This document shows positions 34,006 to 45,889 of a stretch of 64,000 nucleotides of DNA, one piece after another. The notes beneath the pieces are model-generated. The model worked only from the letters and a program-made list of their open reading frames with translations. It searched no databases and was not told the origin of the DNA. Source of the stretch: Pleurodeles waltl. Lineage: Eukaryota > Chordata > Amphibia > Caudata > Salamandridae. Every line of letters starts with the position of its first letter. Within the stretch, counting starts at the first letter, position 1. Position numbers and translations under genes: made by a program. The stretch lies in assembly GCF_031143425.1 (NCBI RefSeq), contig NC_090441.1:223010928-223074927 (forward strand), written 5' to 3'.

Positions 34006-35041
34006 GCACCGTCCGCTGGGACATGTGAGGAGATGGCGGAATCCTCCGGTGTACGGACCACTGGTGGACCTGTCGACAATGGAGGAAAGAAATTTGATCA
34101 TCACCTACAGGTTTGACCGTGCCACAATCCAGGAACTGTGTACCCAGTTGGAGCCAGACCTGATGTGAGCAATCAGCCATCCCACTGGAATCCCCCCTCA
34201 AGTGCAGGTGCTATCAGTGCTCCATTTCCTTGCAAGTGGGTATTTTCAAACAACTGTGGCCATGGCATCAGGGATGTCCCAGCCTATGTTTTCCAACGTG
34301 TTGTCCAGAGTGTTGTCTGCCCTGCTGAAACACATGTGGAGCTACATCGTTTTCCCTCAGGCGGAGGACTTGCCTACAGTGAAAGGTGACTTCTATGCCC
34401 TTGGACATATCCCCAACATCATAGGTACCATTGATGGGACCCATGTGGCTTTGGTCCCCCCCCACAGGAGTGAACAGGTGTACAGGAACCGGAAGAGTTA
34501 TCATTTGATGAATGTACAGATGGTATGTTTGGCAGACCAGTACATCTCCCATGTGAATGCCATGTTCCCTGGCTCAGTGCATGACACCTACATCCTGTGG
34601 AATAGCAGCATCCCTTATGTGATGGGTCAACTACAGAGGCACCGGGTGTGGCTATTAGGTGACTCTGGTTACCCCAACCTGTCATGGCTACTGACCCTAG
34701 TGAGGAATCCCAGGACCAGGGCAGAGGAACGCTACAATGAGGCCCATGGGTGGGCTAGGAGGGTGATTGAACGCACCTTCGGCCTCCTGAAGGCCAGGTT
34801 TAGGTGCCTCCATATGACAGGTGGATCCCTATTCTACTCACCAGAGAAGGTGTGCCAGATCATCGTGGCCTGCTGTATGCTTCATAACTTAGCTTTGCGA
34901 CGACAGGTGCCTTTTCTGCAGGAGGATGGTCCAGATGGCGGTGTTGTGGCAGCTGTGGAGCCTGTGGACAGTGATGAGGAGGAAGCAGAGGAAGAAGACA
35001 TTGACAACAGGGACTCAGTCATCCAGCAATATTTCCAGTGA
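34006..35041 (+). pseudogene. HARBI1-like transposase of E2, main exon
   Basis: The acceptor ttcatag precedes 34006. The exon reads PLVDLSTMEERNLIITYRFD and stops at TGA 34166-34168, where E1 has TCA. Thereafter the frame is open to 35041 (the 279-codon stretch from 34202). It has IIGTIDGTHVALVP, FPGSVHDTYILWNSS, GDSGYPNLSWLL, RRVIERTFGLLKARFRCL and VACCMLHNLALR, then an acidic tail. These are the DDE_4/HARBI1 signatures with all three expected acidic positions. The intron seen in E1 and E3 before GDSGYP is missing here exactly at its splice sites (34658/34659). Confidence 0.88.
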
Positions 35042-35516
35042 AACACAGGTGAGAATACATTCCTGCCTACTGCAAGTACTTTTACACTTCTATCTTTATC
35101 CTATCTGTCGATTTCACCCAGTGTATGGTCACTGAGTTGTCACTTTCCCTTATGGTTTCACAGGTGTGGGTCCCAACGTGTGTCATCTCCTAAGATTCCT
35201 CATGGACTAGAGCTGTGTGACATAGGTATGTTGACATTACTATTTCCTGGAATTTCCTGGAAATTGCAAATACACTATTTCAAAATCACAGACAGACTCC
35301 AGATCTTTTGGTGCTTAAGGTGTGTTTATTTACATACAAAATATTGGAGGGGGAAGTTAAATGGTGAGGGGTGATGGCAGAGGAGTGTCAATGGCAGAGT
35401 CCAGTCTATTTGTCTCATAGGTGCATTGCCCATATGGGCATAGGAAGTGGAGCTGGGGTAGTTCCAATATGGACAGGGTGACAAAGTGTGACAGTGGGTT
35501 GACAATCAGGGTGGTC

Positions 35517-37025
35517 TCATTTCTTGGTGGGGGTCTTGGCATCGTGCTCTGTCTTGTTCCTGGATCTCAGGGACCGCTTGCGGGGTGGTTCTCCATCTGC
35601 AGGGGGTGGGGTGCTAGTGTGGTGGTCCTGTGGCAGTGCCTCCTGTCCACTAGCACCGGCGGAGGTGGTGGGCAGTTCATAGTCCATGCTAGTGCCAGGG
35701 GCCCCTTGGAGTGCCACAGTGTCCCTCCTGTTGTTGAGTATTTCCTTCAGCATCCCTACGATGGTGCCCAGGGCGGAGCTGATGGTTCTGAGTTCCTCCC
35801 TGAACCCCAAATACTATTCCTCCTGCATGCGCTGGGTCTCCTGAAACTTGTCCAGGACCGTTGCATCATCTCCTGGGAGTGGTGCTATGCTCCCATGATG
35901 GAGGAGAGGGCCTCATGAAGAGTGGGTTCCCTTGGCCTGTCCGCCCTCTGTCGCACAGCAGCCCTCCCAGTTCCCCTGTGTTCCTGGGCCTCCGTCCCCT
36001 GGACCGTGTTCCCACTACCACTGCCCCCAGGTCCCTGTTGTTGTTGTTGTTGTTGGGGTGGTGGGTAATCCTGGGTTCCCTGTAGTGGTGGACACACAGC
36101 TGATTGACGTGTCCTGGGGACAGAGGTATGGGCCCACTGGGTGGGTGCTGTGCTGGTGTTACCAGAGGGTGGAAGGTCTGTGGTGGCCTGTGCCTATGTG
36201 AGGGGAATCGACTGACCTGAGGCCCACGATGGTCCATGCTGGTCATCTAGATCCAGTTGGACAGAGCTGCTGTCATCACTGTGGGCCTCTTCTGTGGGTG
36301 GGGTGGAGATGTCTGGACCCTCCTGTCTGGTGACGTTGGGTAGTGGTCCTGCAGGGGTGGAAAAGCATGATTATTGCATCTGTGTGTGTCAAGGTGAGCA
36401 ATGGGTGGGTGACCGTGTACCCCAGTGCTTGCATTCCTATGTGGGGGCTTGTGTGATGATGGTTTAGGGGGGTGTATGGGTATGTGCAGTGGGCATGTTT
36501 TAGTGATGGGTGTCCATGCATTGGTGTTGCATGCAGGGCTTGGTGTTGGGATGTGTGGTTTGTGATATTGGTACATTTGTGAGGAGTTGGAGTGATAGTG
36601 GAGTGGGCGAGGGTGGGGGTATGTGATAGCATGCAGGTAGGGTGGGGGATATGGTAGTTAAAGGTTTGACTTTCCAGAGTCCATTCCTCCACCGACTCGC
36701 CAAGACCTGCTCCTCCCATGTTGTTAGTTGTGGGGGAGGAGGTGGGGGTCCGCCGCCAGTCCGCTGAACCGCCAGGTGGTGTCTGGAGACCACGGAACGC
36801 ACCTTCCCCCGTTGGTCGTTCCACCTCTTCCTGATGTCATCCCGATTTCTTGGGTGTTGTCCCACTGCATTGACCCTGTTGACTATTCTTCGTCATAGCT
36901 CCATCTTCCTTGCAATTGAGGTGTGCTGCACCTGTGCTCCAAATAGCTGTGGCTCTACCCGGACGATTTCCTCCACCATGACCCGAGCTCCTCCTCCGAG
37001 AACCTGGGGTGTCTTTGCCGTGCCA
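35517..37025 (-). pseudogene. SANT-B (NAIF1-like) of E2
   Basis: The start at 37025 gives MARQRHPRFSEEEL, and then a 1-bp deletion relative to E1 shifts the frame. The Myb-domain text IRKRWNDQRGKVRS reappears in another frame (36500-36865). The exon 1 donor that is gtaagt in E1 reads gaaagt here (near 36673), so it would not be spliced normally. Exon 2 ends in the frame 35517-35810 with REELRTISSALG, a probable helical segment, and a basic terminus RKRSLRSRNK. Inactive. Confidence 0.75.
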
Positions 37026-37625
37026 TGGGGTGGTGTAGGTGATGTGTGGGGTGGTGTGTGTGGTGATGAGTGTGGTGATATGTAGTGGTGTGTGGTGTTT
37101 TGTGCATGGAAGTTGTGTGGGTGATGGTGTTGAGTGCCTGTGGATGCTAGTTTGTGGATGGTGGTGTCTCTCTCTGGCCTTCTCTCTCTAATAGTGGCCG
37201 TAGGGGTTTGTGGGCGATGTGGGTGTGTGTTTTATATTGTAATGGGTGTGTGGGAGTGGTGTGTGTATGTGTATCAGGTGTGTGTATTTCGAATTGTTCA
37301 ATGTGGCGGTGTTTTGTAGAAGTGTGTGTATTTCGAGCGAGGCGGTGTGTACCGCCAATGGAATACCGCAGTTGAAAGACCGCTGCGTGTATTCGTGGGT
37401 CGTGATAGCGTGGGCATATTTCTGTTGGCGTGACGGTGGAGGTTTTTTTTTCGCCAGTTTATCACTGACCTTTGGTGTGGCGGACTTGTGTGGGTGTCTG
37501 AATTTTGCGGGATTTCGAGATGTGGGTCATAATAGCTGTGGCGGAATTCCGCGGCCGCGGCGGTGTGTTGGCGGTCTTCTGCACGGCGGTAAGCGGCTTT
37601 TACCGCCAATGTTGTAATGACCCCC

Positions 37626-38906
37626 TAAATGCAAATATAGTGGTTAGAAGCAAATAACACTCAAATTGTTAAGTGGTCATGCTGGACCAGGGCAAAGTCA
37701 AGAGTCCAGTACACCAACGATGGAGCTCAGGATGGACACAGGACCTAAGCATGGCCCGCTGTGCAAAAGTACCTTAATCTTTGTCACATCATGAAATGCG
37801 CTGATGATCCCCACGCAGTTGAGGTGTTGTGCAGATTTTCTTCATACAGCAACAGCGATGCAAAGGGTCCATGAGCGAAGCATCAATTCTGGAGTGCGGT
37901 GGCTCCAAATGCGATACGCCAGGTTTCTCCATGCTGTAGAGGCGATGCTTCAATCTTTTCAACGCAGTGACGGCAATGAGTCAGTTCCAGAACAGTTGCT
38001 CTGAATTCAATTCAGCAGTTCCATCACTGCACTGATCCGATTCAAACAACAACAGCAATGTGTAGATTCTGCCCTCGCAGCAGAGGCTGCATCACTTTCA
38101 CTGGAGCAAACCCCCAGGTCCACTTCCAAGGGTACAGGACTGGGGTGGCAAAACTAGGTAGGACAGATGCTCAAGCAAATGAGCCTAAGGGTTGGAACAA
38201 GAGGCTTGTAAGTCTTTTGTGCCCCTGACACTTAGGCAGCAGGAAGCAAGTCAGCAAGCCCTTGCAGTCACTCTGGGTTCAAGTGATGCAGCTCCAGTCC
38301 TTCTCAACCAGGCAGCGGAACACTAGGCAGCTGGGCATCTCAGCAAGACAAGAGAATAGAAAGGGTCAACATCAGGGCAGTCCACACTCTACAGGCGTGT
38401 AAGTGTGTATTTCATCCTAAAAAATAGCTCTACATGCAGTAGTAAATTGGATAGAAAATCCTACCTCAGGAGCACATTTAGCAAGCATGAGTGACTCCTC
38501 ATATTTGCTATTTGTGTTCTGTTGCATTGAGCACTATTAGCACAAAATGAACCATCTTATTTATTTTTGGAGAGAGGAGATTTGTTTGCATTAAGATATC
38601 GCACTAAATACAGCATTACTCTCCTCCTGTAATTCAAAAGTAACCTTGTGGAATTCTTAGGTAATTTTAGCATGATTATGCTTCACAGAATTACACAAGT
38701 TATATCCACTCCTAGTTTAAATTACTGAAACATTTGACTGGACCTAATAGCTCAATAAATGTAGTACTTGTGATGGACTACAACCCACCCTACCTGACAC
38801 TTAATGATATGCTTTTATCAGGATGATCTTATACTATATTGTGTACCATTTTTGGAGTTTTATGGATTTTAATTGGAAATAAACTTATTAGAGTGATGAA
38901 CCACAT
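37626..38906. other. Unassigned sequence right of E2
   Basis: No gene or repeat family recognised. 37800-38060 has a few degenerate internal repetitions around gcaatg/cagcaac. Confidence 0.4.
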
Positions 38907-39318
38907 AGTAGGGGTGGGCGTAATTGGTTTAATTATTTGTTTAATTATGAGTAATAAGTACAAAATTACTCATAATCATGTGTAGTTGTGTGAGAAGAGT
39001 AATCCAGCATTCAGCACTAATTTCTTAGTGTAAGGTGCACCCTCATATTCAAAATGGGCTCAAGGATTCATTTGGCACTAATAAAATAACACTAAATGCT
39101 ATTAAACTTCAAGGGAGGTAGTAGCATGCAGTCAATCTCTCTCTTAGTTCACTCTTCCTGTGCTCATGTGATACAATTGTCGTATGAAATTACTCTTAAT
39201 TACTCAAGCTGCCATAAAATCGCCATTTCTGTATTTGCATCACAAGAGTAATGTGTAATTACTGAAATTACTCTGATTACTGTGGTGTAGTTAAACTTTA
39301 TGTCAGGCCTACCCCTTA
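38907..39318. mobile_element. Possible non-autonomous DNA element rich in 'attactc'
   Basis: taggggtgggcgtaatt on the left and ggcctacccctta on the right form an imperfect inverted pair. Between them, attactc and its complement recur many times. Terminal text of this kind is common in hAT-like elements. I cannot show a target duplication. Confidence 0.4.
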
Positions 39319-39339
39319 GCGTTCCCATAGTCCCACTTC

Positions 39340-40015
39340 TGTTGTGACATGCTGAGACCTCTGGGACTGCAGGGATCCTCCATCTTCTGCTGTGACATAC
39401 TGAGACCTCTAGGCTCCAAAGGGCCTCCATCGTCTGCAGTGACATGCTGAGACCTCTAGGTCTCCAAAGACCCCCCATCTTTAAATAGAACATGTTGAGA
39501 CCTCCAGGGCTCCAAGAACCCTCCATCTTCTAAAGTGACATGCTGAGTCATCTAGGGCTTCAAGGGTTCACTATCTTCTGCTGTTACATGCTTAGACCTC
39601 TAGGGCTCCAACGGCCCTCCATCTTCTACTGTGACATGCTGAGACCTCTAGGGCTCCAACGGCACTCCATCTTCTACTTTGGCATGCTGAGACCTCTAGG
39701 GCTCCAATGGCCCTCCATCTTCTACTGTGACATGCTGAGACGTCAAGGGCTCAAAGGGCCCTTTATCTTCTGCTGTGACATACTGAGACCTATAAGACTC
39801 CAAGGACCCTCCATCTTCTACCATGACATGCTGCGACTTAAAGGCTCCAAAGACCCTCCATTTTATACCATGACATGCTGATACCTAAAGGGCTCCAAGG
39901 GCCCTTCATCTTATATTGTGACATGCTGAGACCTCTAGGGCTCACAGTGCCCCCACTTCTTCTGACACCTCGTTGGTACAAGGGCTCTCCATCTTCTACC
40001 GTGACATGCTGCTTC
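39340..40015. repeat. 48-bp tandem repeat, about 14 copies
   Basis: The unit resembles gacatgctgagacctctagg followed by gctccaacggccctccatcttctactgt. Starts lie about every 48 bp from 39345. The last units are more diverged. Confidence 0.9.
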
Positions 40016-40787
40016 CTCTTCAAGACCCCAGCAGCCACCCATGAGTATGTTGACCATTCTCAGCTCTGCTAAATATATCAAGATATGTTACGTCAAAGTG
40101 AGTTCTGCTCCTTGCCATCCATGTTTCTAAGGATTACTTTGGAGCCCAGAGTCTCATTTCAGATTGAGTTAGCTATAGCGTCAGTAGTGTACTTGTGCTA
40201 GGTGTGTGGAAGAGGTATAGTGTTAGATGGTCATGGTCGAAGTTCTTAGCAAATCACCTGTATGTGAGCTGTGTAAATTGTATGTGCATGACCCAGTGTA
40301 GTGACGTAGCAGAAAGTAGAGAATGCTTTGCAGGGGTCACTATGGACATACATTGTGCTGTTATCACTTGGTGTTGGGTCCATATAGCAAACTGAGAAAA
40401 ACATAATTATCATTATAGAATGATTGAATGTGGTGGCAATAAGCCAAAGAGTTTTTTTTTTTATATTGGACAGTATTTTGTCTCCTGCCACATCGAATGC
40501 CCTCTAGACCCAAAGCATGGTGACATGTCGCTAACCCTGACATGATGGTCCATCAATTACCTATTAGTGAGGATTCTTGACAGCCGTCTGACTGTCCCTG
40601 GAAGGGGTCAGCGATACACTATCGATCCAACAAATATCCAGAAACAAAAATATCAGAAATGTAATGTTGAGAAGAAAAATATTGACTCCATGTACATAAC
40701 TATAACAATCACTACTATTGAGTGCACAAATATTGTTAATAAAAATTATTGTTTTTACATGTATGGATAATAAAAGTATCAGAAACA
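40016..40787. other. Unassigned sequence
   Basis: No feature recognised. Confidence 0.4.
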
Positions 40788-41150
40788 CAGACCTGCCAAC
40801 TTCACCAAACACTTCACAGTGTGAGGATAGGGCGGGCCTTGGAAGGGGTGTAGCCTTGTGTCGAGACTCACCTAAAAGGCACGTTTGACCCCACCCTGAA
40901 CCCAAACTCCTCCTCTAAAAAAATAAGCAAAAGCTTGCTGAGGCTGCTGCTGATGTCCTGGGGTGTTTTCACAACCACTAACGGACATTGGCAGTTAAAA
41001 GCTACCAAAAACAGCAGAAAACCACTGTCCGCAGTGGTTTTCAGCTTGTCTTCCCTGCCACAGTGTGATATTGTCTCCTCACCTGGTGACTGTGTGAGGG
41101 GAGCCAATATTGTGTGTCACACGGTAGCACCGTGTGAGTTTGCAGGTCTG
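40788..41150. mobile_element. 363-bp non-autonomous DNA element with inverted ends
   Basis: The left end cagacctgccaacttcac and the right end, read inverted, cagacctgcaaactcac match over about 17 bp with two changes. gaaaca is found directly on both sides (40782-40787 and 41151-41156), probably a target duplication or part of one (8 bp would suggest hAT). No coding capacity. Confidence 0.7.
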
Positions 41151-42333
41151 GAAACACAAATATTTGTGTCTATATGTAAACATATACCATGTCAAAAATA
41201 TTGAGGACCACAGTTTTGACTACAAAATTATCAACAACATAACTAATAAATTCAATGAAAAAAAGCAATGTCTACATAAACCAATCACTTCAAATGAACC
41301 CGAAACTTATCTATAACTAATTCATAATACATTACATTACCCAAAAATTAAACGCTCAGCTCATAAAAATAGTACACCTCTGAAATATACAATAAATACA
41401 TCCAAAACATTATCATGAACTATAAACATTTAAATGTAAATGAAAATATAAAATATTATATAAAAACAGATTCATAGTTAAAAAATAGAATCATATATAA
41501 TATTACTAGAAGAGAACACAAATTAGCGTTTACCACAGAAACACCTAACTGATTAAAAAAATTCAAATTATACTAAGCCAACCAATAAATTCACACTATA
41601 AACAACTTTCACCAATAAAAATACTCAAAGAATTAAACAAACAATATAAAAGGCATGCTAATTCAAGCAAATAATTACTTCAAAAATGACAAATTCTGCA
41701 TGGAGAAAGGAGGAGAAAACTCTGCAATATTCTCTCTGCAAAAGAATATTCACCAACATATACATCTCTACAACTACATATTCAAGTAATGCTTACATTT
41801 AAACTAAAAATGAAACAGTCCTAAACTAAAAAAAAATGATTAACTAACAAGTAAATATTAACACACTCTTTAACTGTTATCATTGTTTACAGACTACCTG
41901 AAAAAAAATATAACTTCCAGACCAACAAACTGCTAGAAAATCTTATCTACAGCAATGCATCAAAAGTATAAAATAAAGTAAGTATACATCATTAATAAAT
42001 TAGAAACTCACCCAAAGAGTGACCAAAAACAGACCTAACTCCCTAAACCTCAACAAACAAGCAAAAAAGTATTCTAACTTTTTTCCTCTTTCAACAGAAA
42101 AAGACACTTGCTCCAAGTTTAAGCAAGCTGAAAAGAACAGCTGCAAAACCATGCAAATCATCTCAACACACAAGTGAGTAAATGAAATAAAAATAACTGC
42201 ATTTTTCAAATATATAAATAACTAACATGCACAATGTAGCTATAATATATATTTGTATTACTAAACTACTTAAAAATATAATGACAGAAGGCACAAAATG
42301 TACCACTTCACAAAAAAGCAAAACAGTTACTTA
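41151..42333. other. A+T-rich sequence without recognisable genes
   Basis: The plus strand is A-rich with many short stops in all frames. Nothing recognised. Confidence 0.45.
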
Positions 42334-42942
42334 GGGGGTCATTATGACCCTGGTGGTCACTAGACCGCCAAGGTCACAGTCACAGTCAGACAGCAGCCAA
42401 GGCGGCAGTCCGACTGCGACATTATGACCGTGGCGAAGCCGCCATGGTCCAACTGCTGACACTGCCAGGCTACCACTAGCCTGCAGCCTGGCAGTCCCAG
42501 CAGTTGCAAGCAGTGCTGCCCTGGGGATTATGAGTCCCCATCCACCAGCCTGCCCATGGCGGTAAACACCGCCATGGAAAGCCTAGTGGAATTGGGGACT
42601 CGGTGGGGCCCTGGGGGACCATGCACTTGGCATGGGTAGTGGAGGGGCCCCCATGCACAGCCCCATTGCGCATTCCACTGTCTGAATTATGGAAAGTGGA
42701 ATGTTTGACGGGTGCTGCTGCACCCGCTGCACCGCAACATTGCAGCTGGCTCCATTAGGAGCAGGCTGCAATGTTAAGGCCCTGTTCCCCTCTGGGCCAG
42801 CGGGCAGAAACACTGTTTCCGTCTGCCGGTCCAGCGGGGAAAGCATAATAGGGCTAGTGAGGTTTAGCCGGCACAGGCAGCCTGAGGGCAGTATGGCATT
42901 TGTGGGACGCCTCTGCGGACCGCCAATGTCATAATGAGGGCA
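42334..42942. mobile_element. Harbinger-related MITE, ~0.6 kb
   Basis: The left end gggggtcattatgaccctgg follows tta, and the right end gtcataatgagggc precedes ataa. The body is GC-rich with internal inverted stretches (ggcggtaaacaccgcc near 42558). Its ends resemble those of E1-E3, so a Harbinger transposase may have moved it. Confidence 0.65.
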
Positions 42943-43700
42943 TAAATCACATGAGTTACACCTACAGTCAAGAAAGTGCATCGACAGAAACTATAAGCCA
43001 GAAATGTACTAAATATTATTCTAATGCATGCTGTAGAATGGCAACAGCAAAAAAACATGTTTTAAGTAATGTAAAAGAGCATAACCACCCCTCAAATGGA
43101 ACACAGAAAGAAGCTCGGGGCATTTTACAAGATATAAGAGAAGCAAGAACTAGTTCTAAGGAGCCCACACACAATCCTCAAAGACATACTACCCAAAGTC
43201 TCTGAACATGTAACTGGCCAACTACCATCTATACTCACTTTAAAATGTCTAATTCCACACCCTAAAAAAGCCACCAGCGATACCCCACCTGCTGTTAAAA
43301 AAGATAGCAGAACATGGACATACCTGACCATTAAACAACACATAAATAGGAATCCTTCCTCTTACATGGCAATAAAAATAACGAAAAACAAATTCTAATC
43401 TTCTCCACTGCAAACAACTTAATGAAACTTACCCTATTCCAAACCTGGATGAGGGATGAGACCTTCACAATGTGTCCCAAATGGTTCCCTCTAATATACA
43501 CGATACATGGTGATTTTCAAAACACCAACATCAGTACCTACGTGGAATTCCTAAATCATATCAAACTACAAACAAATAACTGTTATCCTCAAAAATAATC
43601 ATGGAGTTTGAACAAGCTATGATTCAAACAATTCTAAAAATATACCCCCACACAGCTATGCAAGGCTGTTACTATCACTTTAAAAATGTACACTTAGAAC
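42943..43700. other. Unassigned sequence
   Basis: Nothing recognised by eye. AT-rich. Confidence 0.35.
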
Positions 43701-44178
43701 CATATTACAAGTCAGGCCATCTCAAGATCACCAGACTTGTGGTGGCAGTCGCACCATTATAAGTCTGCAGGTTGGACCGCCAAAACACCACCATCTCTAA
43801 TCCTGACGGTCTGACGGTGGTCTTAGTTTTGATTAGCTCTGCTGATTTCAACCATGTTCCCTGTCAGCCTTTTCATGGCGGTTCAACTGCCATGAAAAGC
43901 CTGGCAGAGAACTAGTGCTAGGGGGCACAAAGGGGCCATTGCGTGAGCAGCACAGGGATCCCCCTCTCAAGCAGCAGTGGAATGCACACTGTCTTCTCAG
44001 GTCATTCCGAGGGTGCTTGGTATGCCCCCTGTGCGATGCCATTGGAGCTGAGTCCAATGCCACTGCGTTTGTTCCACTCAGCTGACTCCTCCGGTCAGCC
44101 CAGTGGAAAACATCGAATACTTCCTCACCACGGGTCTGACAGACAGGTTTTCCGACCGCCAAACTCGTAACGAGGCCC
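43700..44178. mobile_element. Second Harbinger-related MITE, ~0.48 kb
   Basis: The right end reads cgccaaactcgtaacgaggccc followed by taa, as at the other Harbinger-type right ends. The left end near 43710 (ccatattacaagtcaggcc) is degenerate. The GC-rich centre has an inverted pair around catggcggttcaactgccatg. Confidence 0.5.
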
Positions 44179-44285
44179 TAAGTGTAGAATACTCCAGTAA
44201 CAGCCAATTCACCTGTGAAGTCAAAAAAACTATAGCAATCTCTTTCTACAAACAGGGATGTAGAACAGTAATGAAAACAAACTTA

Positions 44286-44440
44286 GGGCCTGATTTAGAG
44301 TTTGGCAGATGGGATTACTCTGTCACAAACATGTCAGATATCCCGCCTGCCATATTACGATCCCATTATAGCCTATGGGTATCATAATATGGCAGACAGG
44401 ATATCCATTATCTTTGTGACAGAGTAACCTGTCTCCTAAT
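44286..44440. mobile_element. Short palindromic MITE
   Basis: gggattactctgtcacaaac and its reverse complement flank a centre near 44370 (cccattatagcctatgggta). The left boundary includes agggcctgatttagagtttgg. It has the same kind of design as the 191-bp palindrome at 33731. Confidence 0.65.
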
Positions 44441-44919
44441 GGACTTTTTTGAAGATACATGGGTTGGTAGACTGCCTCAGTCAGGACGCAGACACCAAGC
44501 ACTATTCCAAATACCATGGTGGGATGTTTATGACAGCACCCTGGCACAGGAAGCCAAAACACGCAGTGGAAAAATGGCATAATGCCTTCCAATCCAAAAG
44601 GGACAAAGCTACCAGAAACTGAGAATAGAACAATACCTTACCAAATTGGCCCTAAACTTAACAGAAAACATGTATGAGATGTGAAAAAGCAAAGTCAAAA
44701 TATTCATAAATAGCAAAGGACTAGACTACTCAGCAGTAATAGCCAAATCTCTCCTCTAAAATACTTATTTACCTGACATAAACCTAAAAAATCAAAGCAT
44801 ACTAAATACACAATATGCCAAATATATTTTATTAGAATAATAACACTATTTTATTACATCAGTGAAAATTAAAATAAAATAGAAACGTATTATTCACTGA
44901 TATAATAAAAAACAACTAT

Positions 44920-44922
<3 letters not shown>
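44441..44922. other. Unassigned AT-rich sequence
   Basis: No feature recognised. Confidence 0.4.
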
Positions 44923-44983
<61 letters not shown>

Positions 44984-44985
44984 CT
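44923..44985. repeat. (TA)n microsatellite
   Basis: About 60 bp of at/ta dinucleotides with one interruption (tacata). Confidence 0.97.
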
Positions 44986-45097
44986 TAAAAACCCAAAGGA
45001 TACAGTGATGTTATAGTTAGGCTCACATTTTAACTGTACCAAACCATTGAACCTCACCAGTTATAGTTATAGTTACCTCAGGTAACTATAACTCGTG

Positions 45098-45271
45098 CCC
45101 TAAGGTAACTATAACTCATGCCCCCGCAATGCACAGTTTTTTCCTCAAAATTGTTACTGCAAATATTACATTAATATTATCAATTATTTTATCAAAGATG
45201 TCATCAGTGCTGTAATTTGTGGGGTCATTAGCAGTGCATGGTGAGGGTGTGAGTTATAGTTACCTTAGGGC
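45098..45271. mobile_element. Small inverted-repeat element, ~170 bp
   Basis: gccctaaggtaactataact on the left is mirrored by agttatagttaccttagggc on the right. Just before it, 45062-45090 forms a separate hairpin of ttatagttacc and ggtaactataa. Confidence 0.6.
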
Positions 45272-45711
45272 ACCTCCTTGGGTGAAAACACCTGTGATGG
45301 AGTCACACCTAGGATGGGGTTGAACCGGTGGAGATCTCCTTAGCTAATATTCTCTCAGCAGATCCACACTCAGTAGACCCGGTCCAGGCTCTATTTGTGT
45401 TACTGCACCTTGGAGTTCAGAAAGACAGGGGGCAGTGGGGATGAGGGGACAGGATGGAATCAGCTGTGGAACTACAGCACTAAAACATGCAACAACAGTT
45501 TTGTCTTTCTGCAGACCTAAAAGCTATCGTTTATAGCAGCTAGTTGGTGTAAATAGAAGTTAACATTTGGTAGAAAGTTTTATACTGTTCAACATTTACA
45601 GATTCAGGTCCAGGGTAATTTAGAGTGACACTATTTACTTCCTCATGGAAGTAATTTTCATCAGGCAGATCAAAGTGAAACTAAGCCCTGTGAGAGGCTG
45701 CAAACTCACTT
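45272..45711. other. Unassigned sequence upstream of V segment 2
   Basis: No gene or repeat family recognised. Confidence 0.35.
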
Positions 45712-45885
45712 CTGTCAGAAAGGAAACTCTTCCCTCTGGTGCCCACTTCTCCCCAGGGGGTGGATCCCTCCTCCCTGAAGCCCCTCTCAGGTGCTTCATA
45801 TTTCCACTCTCAGCTTCCCTCAGTTGACACCCAGAGCTGACAGCCACAGGTGCAGTTTGTCACTTCTAGAGCACAACACAATGTG
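45712..45885 (+). promoter_or_regulatory. Upstream block of V segment 2
   Basis: This matches the V segment 1 upstream block (ggaaactcttccctctggtg, then tccctcctccctgaagcccc, then tgcagtttgtcacttctaga). Conservation between two V segments 22 kb apart supports a shared promoter region, but no factor site can be assigned with confidence. Confidence 0.45.
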
Positions 45886-45889
45886 TGTC

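Larger units (their letters stand above)
28941..37625 (+). mobile_element. Harbinger (PIF) element E2, both ends present, 8.7 kb
   Basis: The left end gggggtcattacaac (28941) is inverted at the right end as gttgtaatgaccccc (37625). From left to right it holds transposase exon 1 (+), a 64-bp array, other minisatellites, SANT-A (- strand, three exons), a 191-bp palindromic MITE, the main transposase exon (+) and SANT-B (-). The flanks are act on the left and taa on the right, so I cannot show a clean 3-bp target duplication. All three genes carry disabling changes. It is the reference copy for the family in this window. Confidence 0.85.

Noticed and set aside
37323..37625. Possible bidirectional promoter or CpG-rich island at the right end of E2
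   Set aside because: The CG-rich text consists of the inverted-repeat region of the element itself, with the same pattern at other Harbinger-type ends; no separate promoter can be argued.
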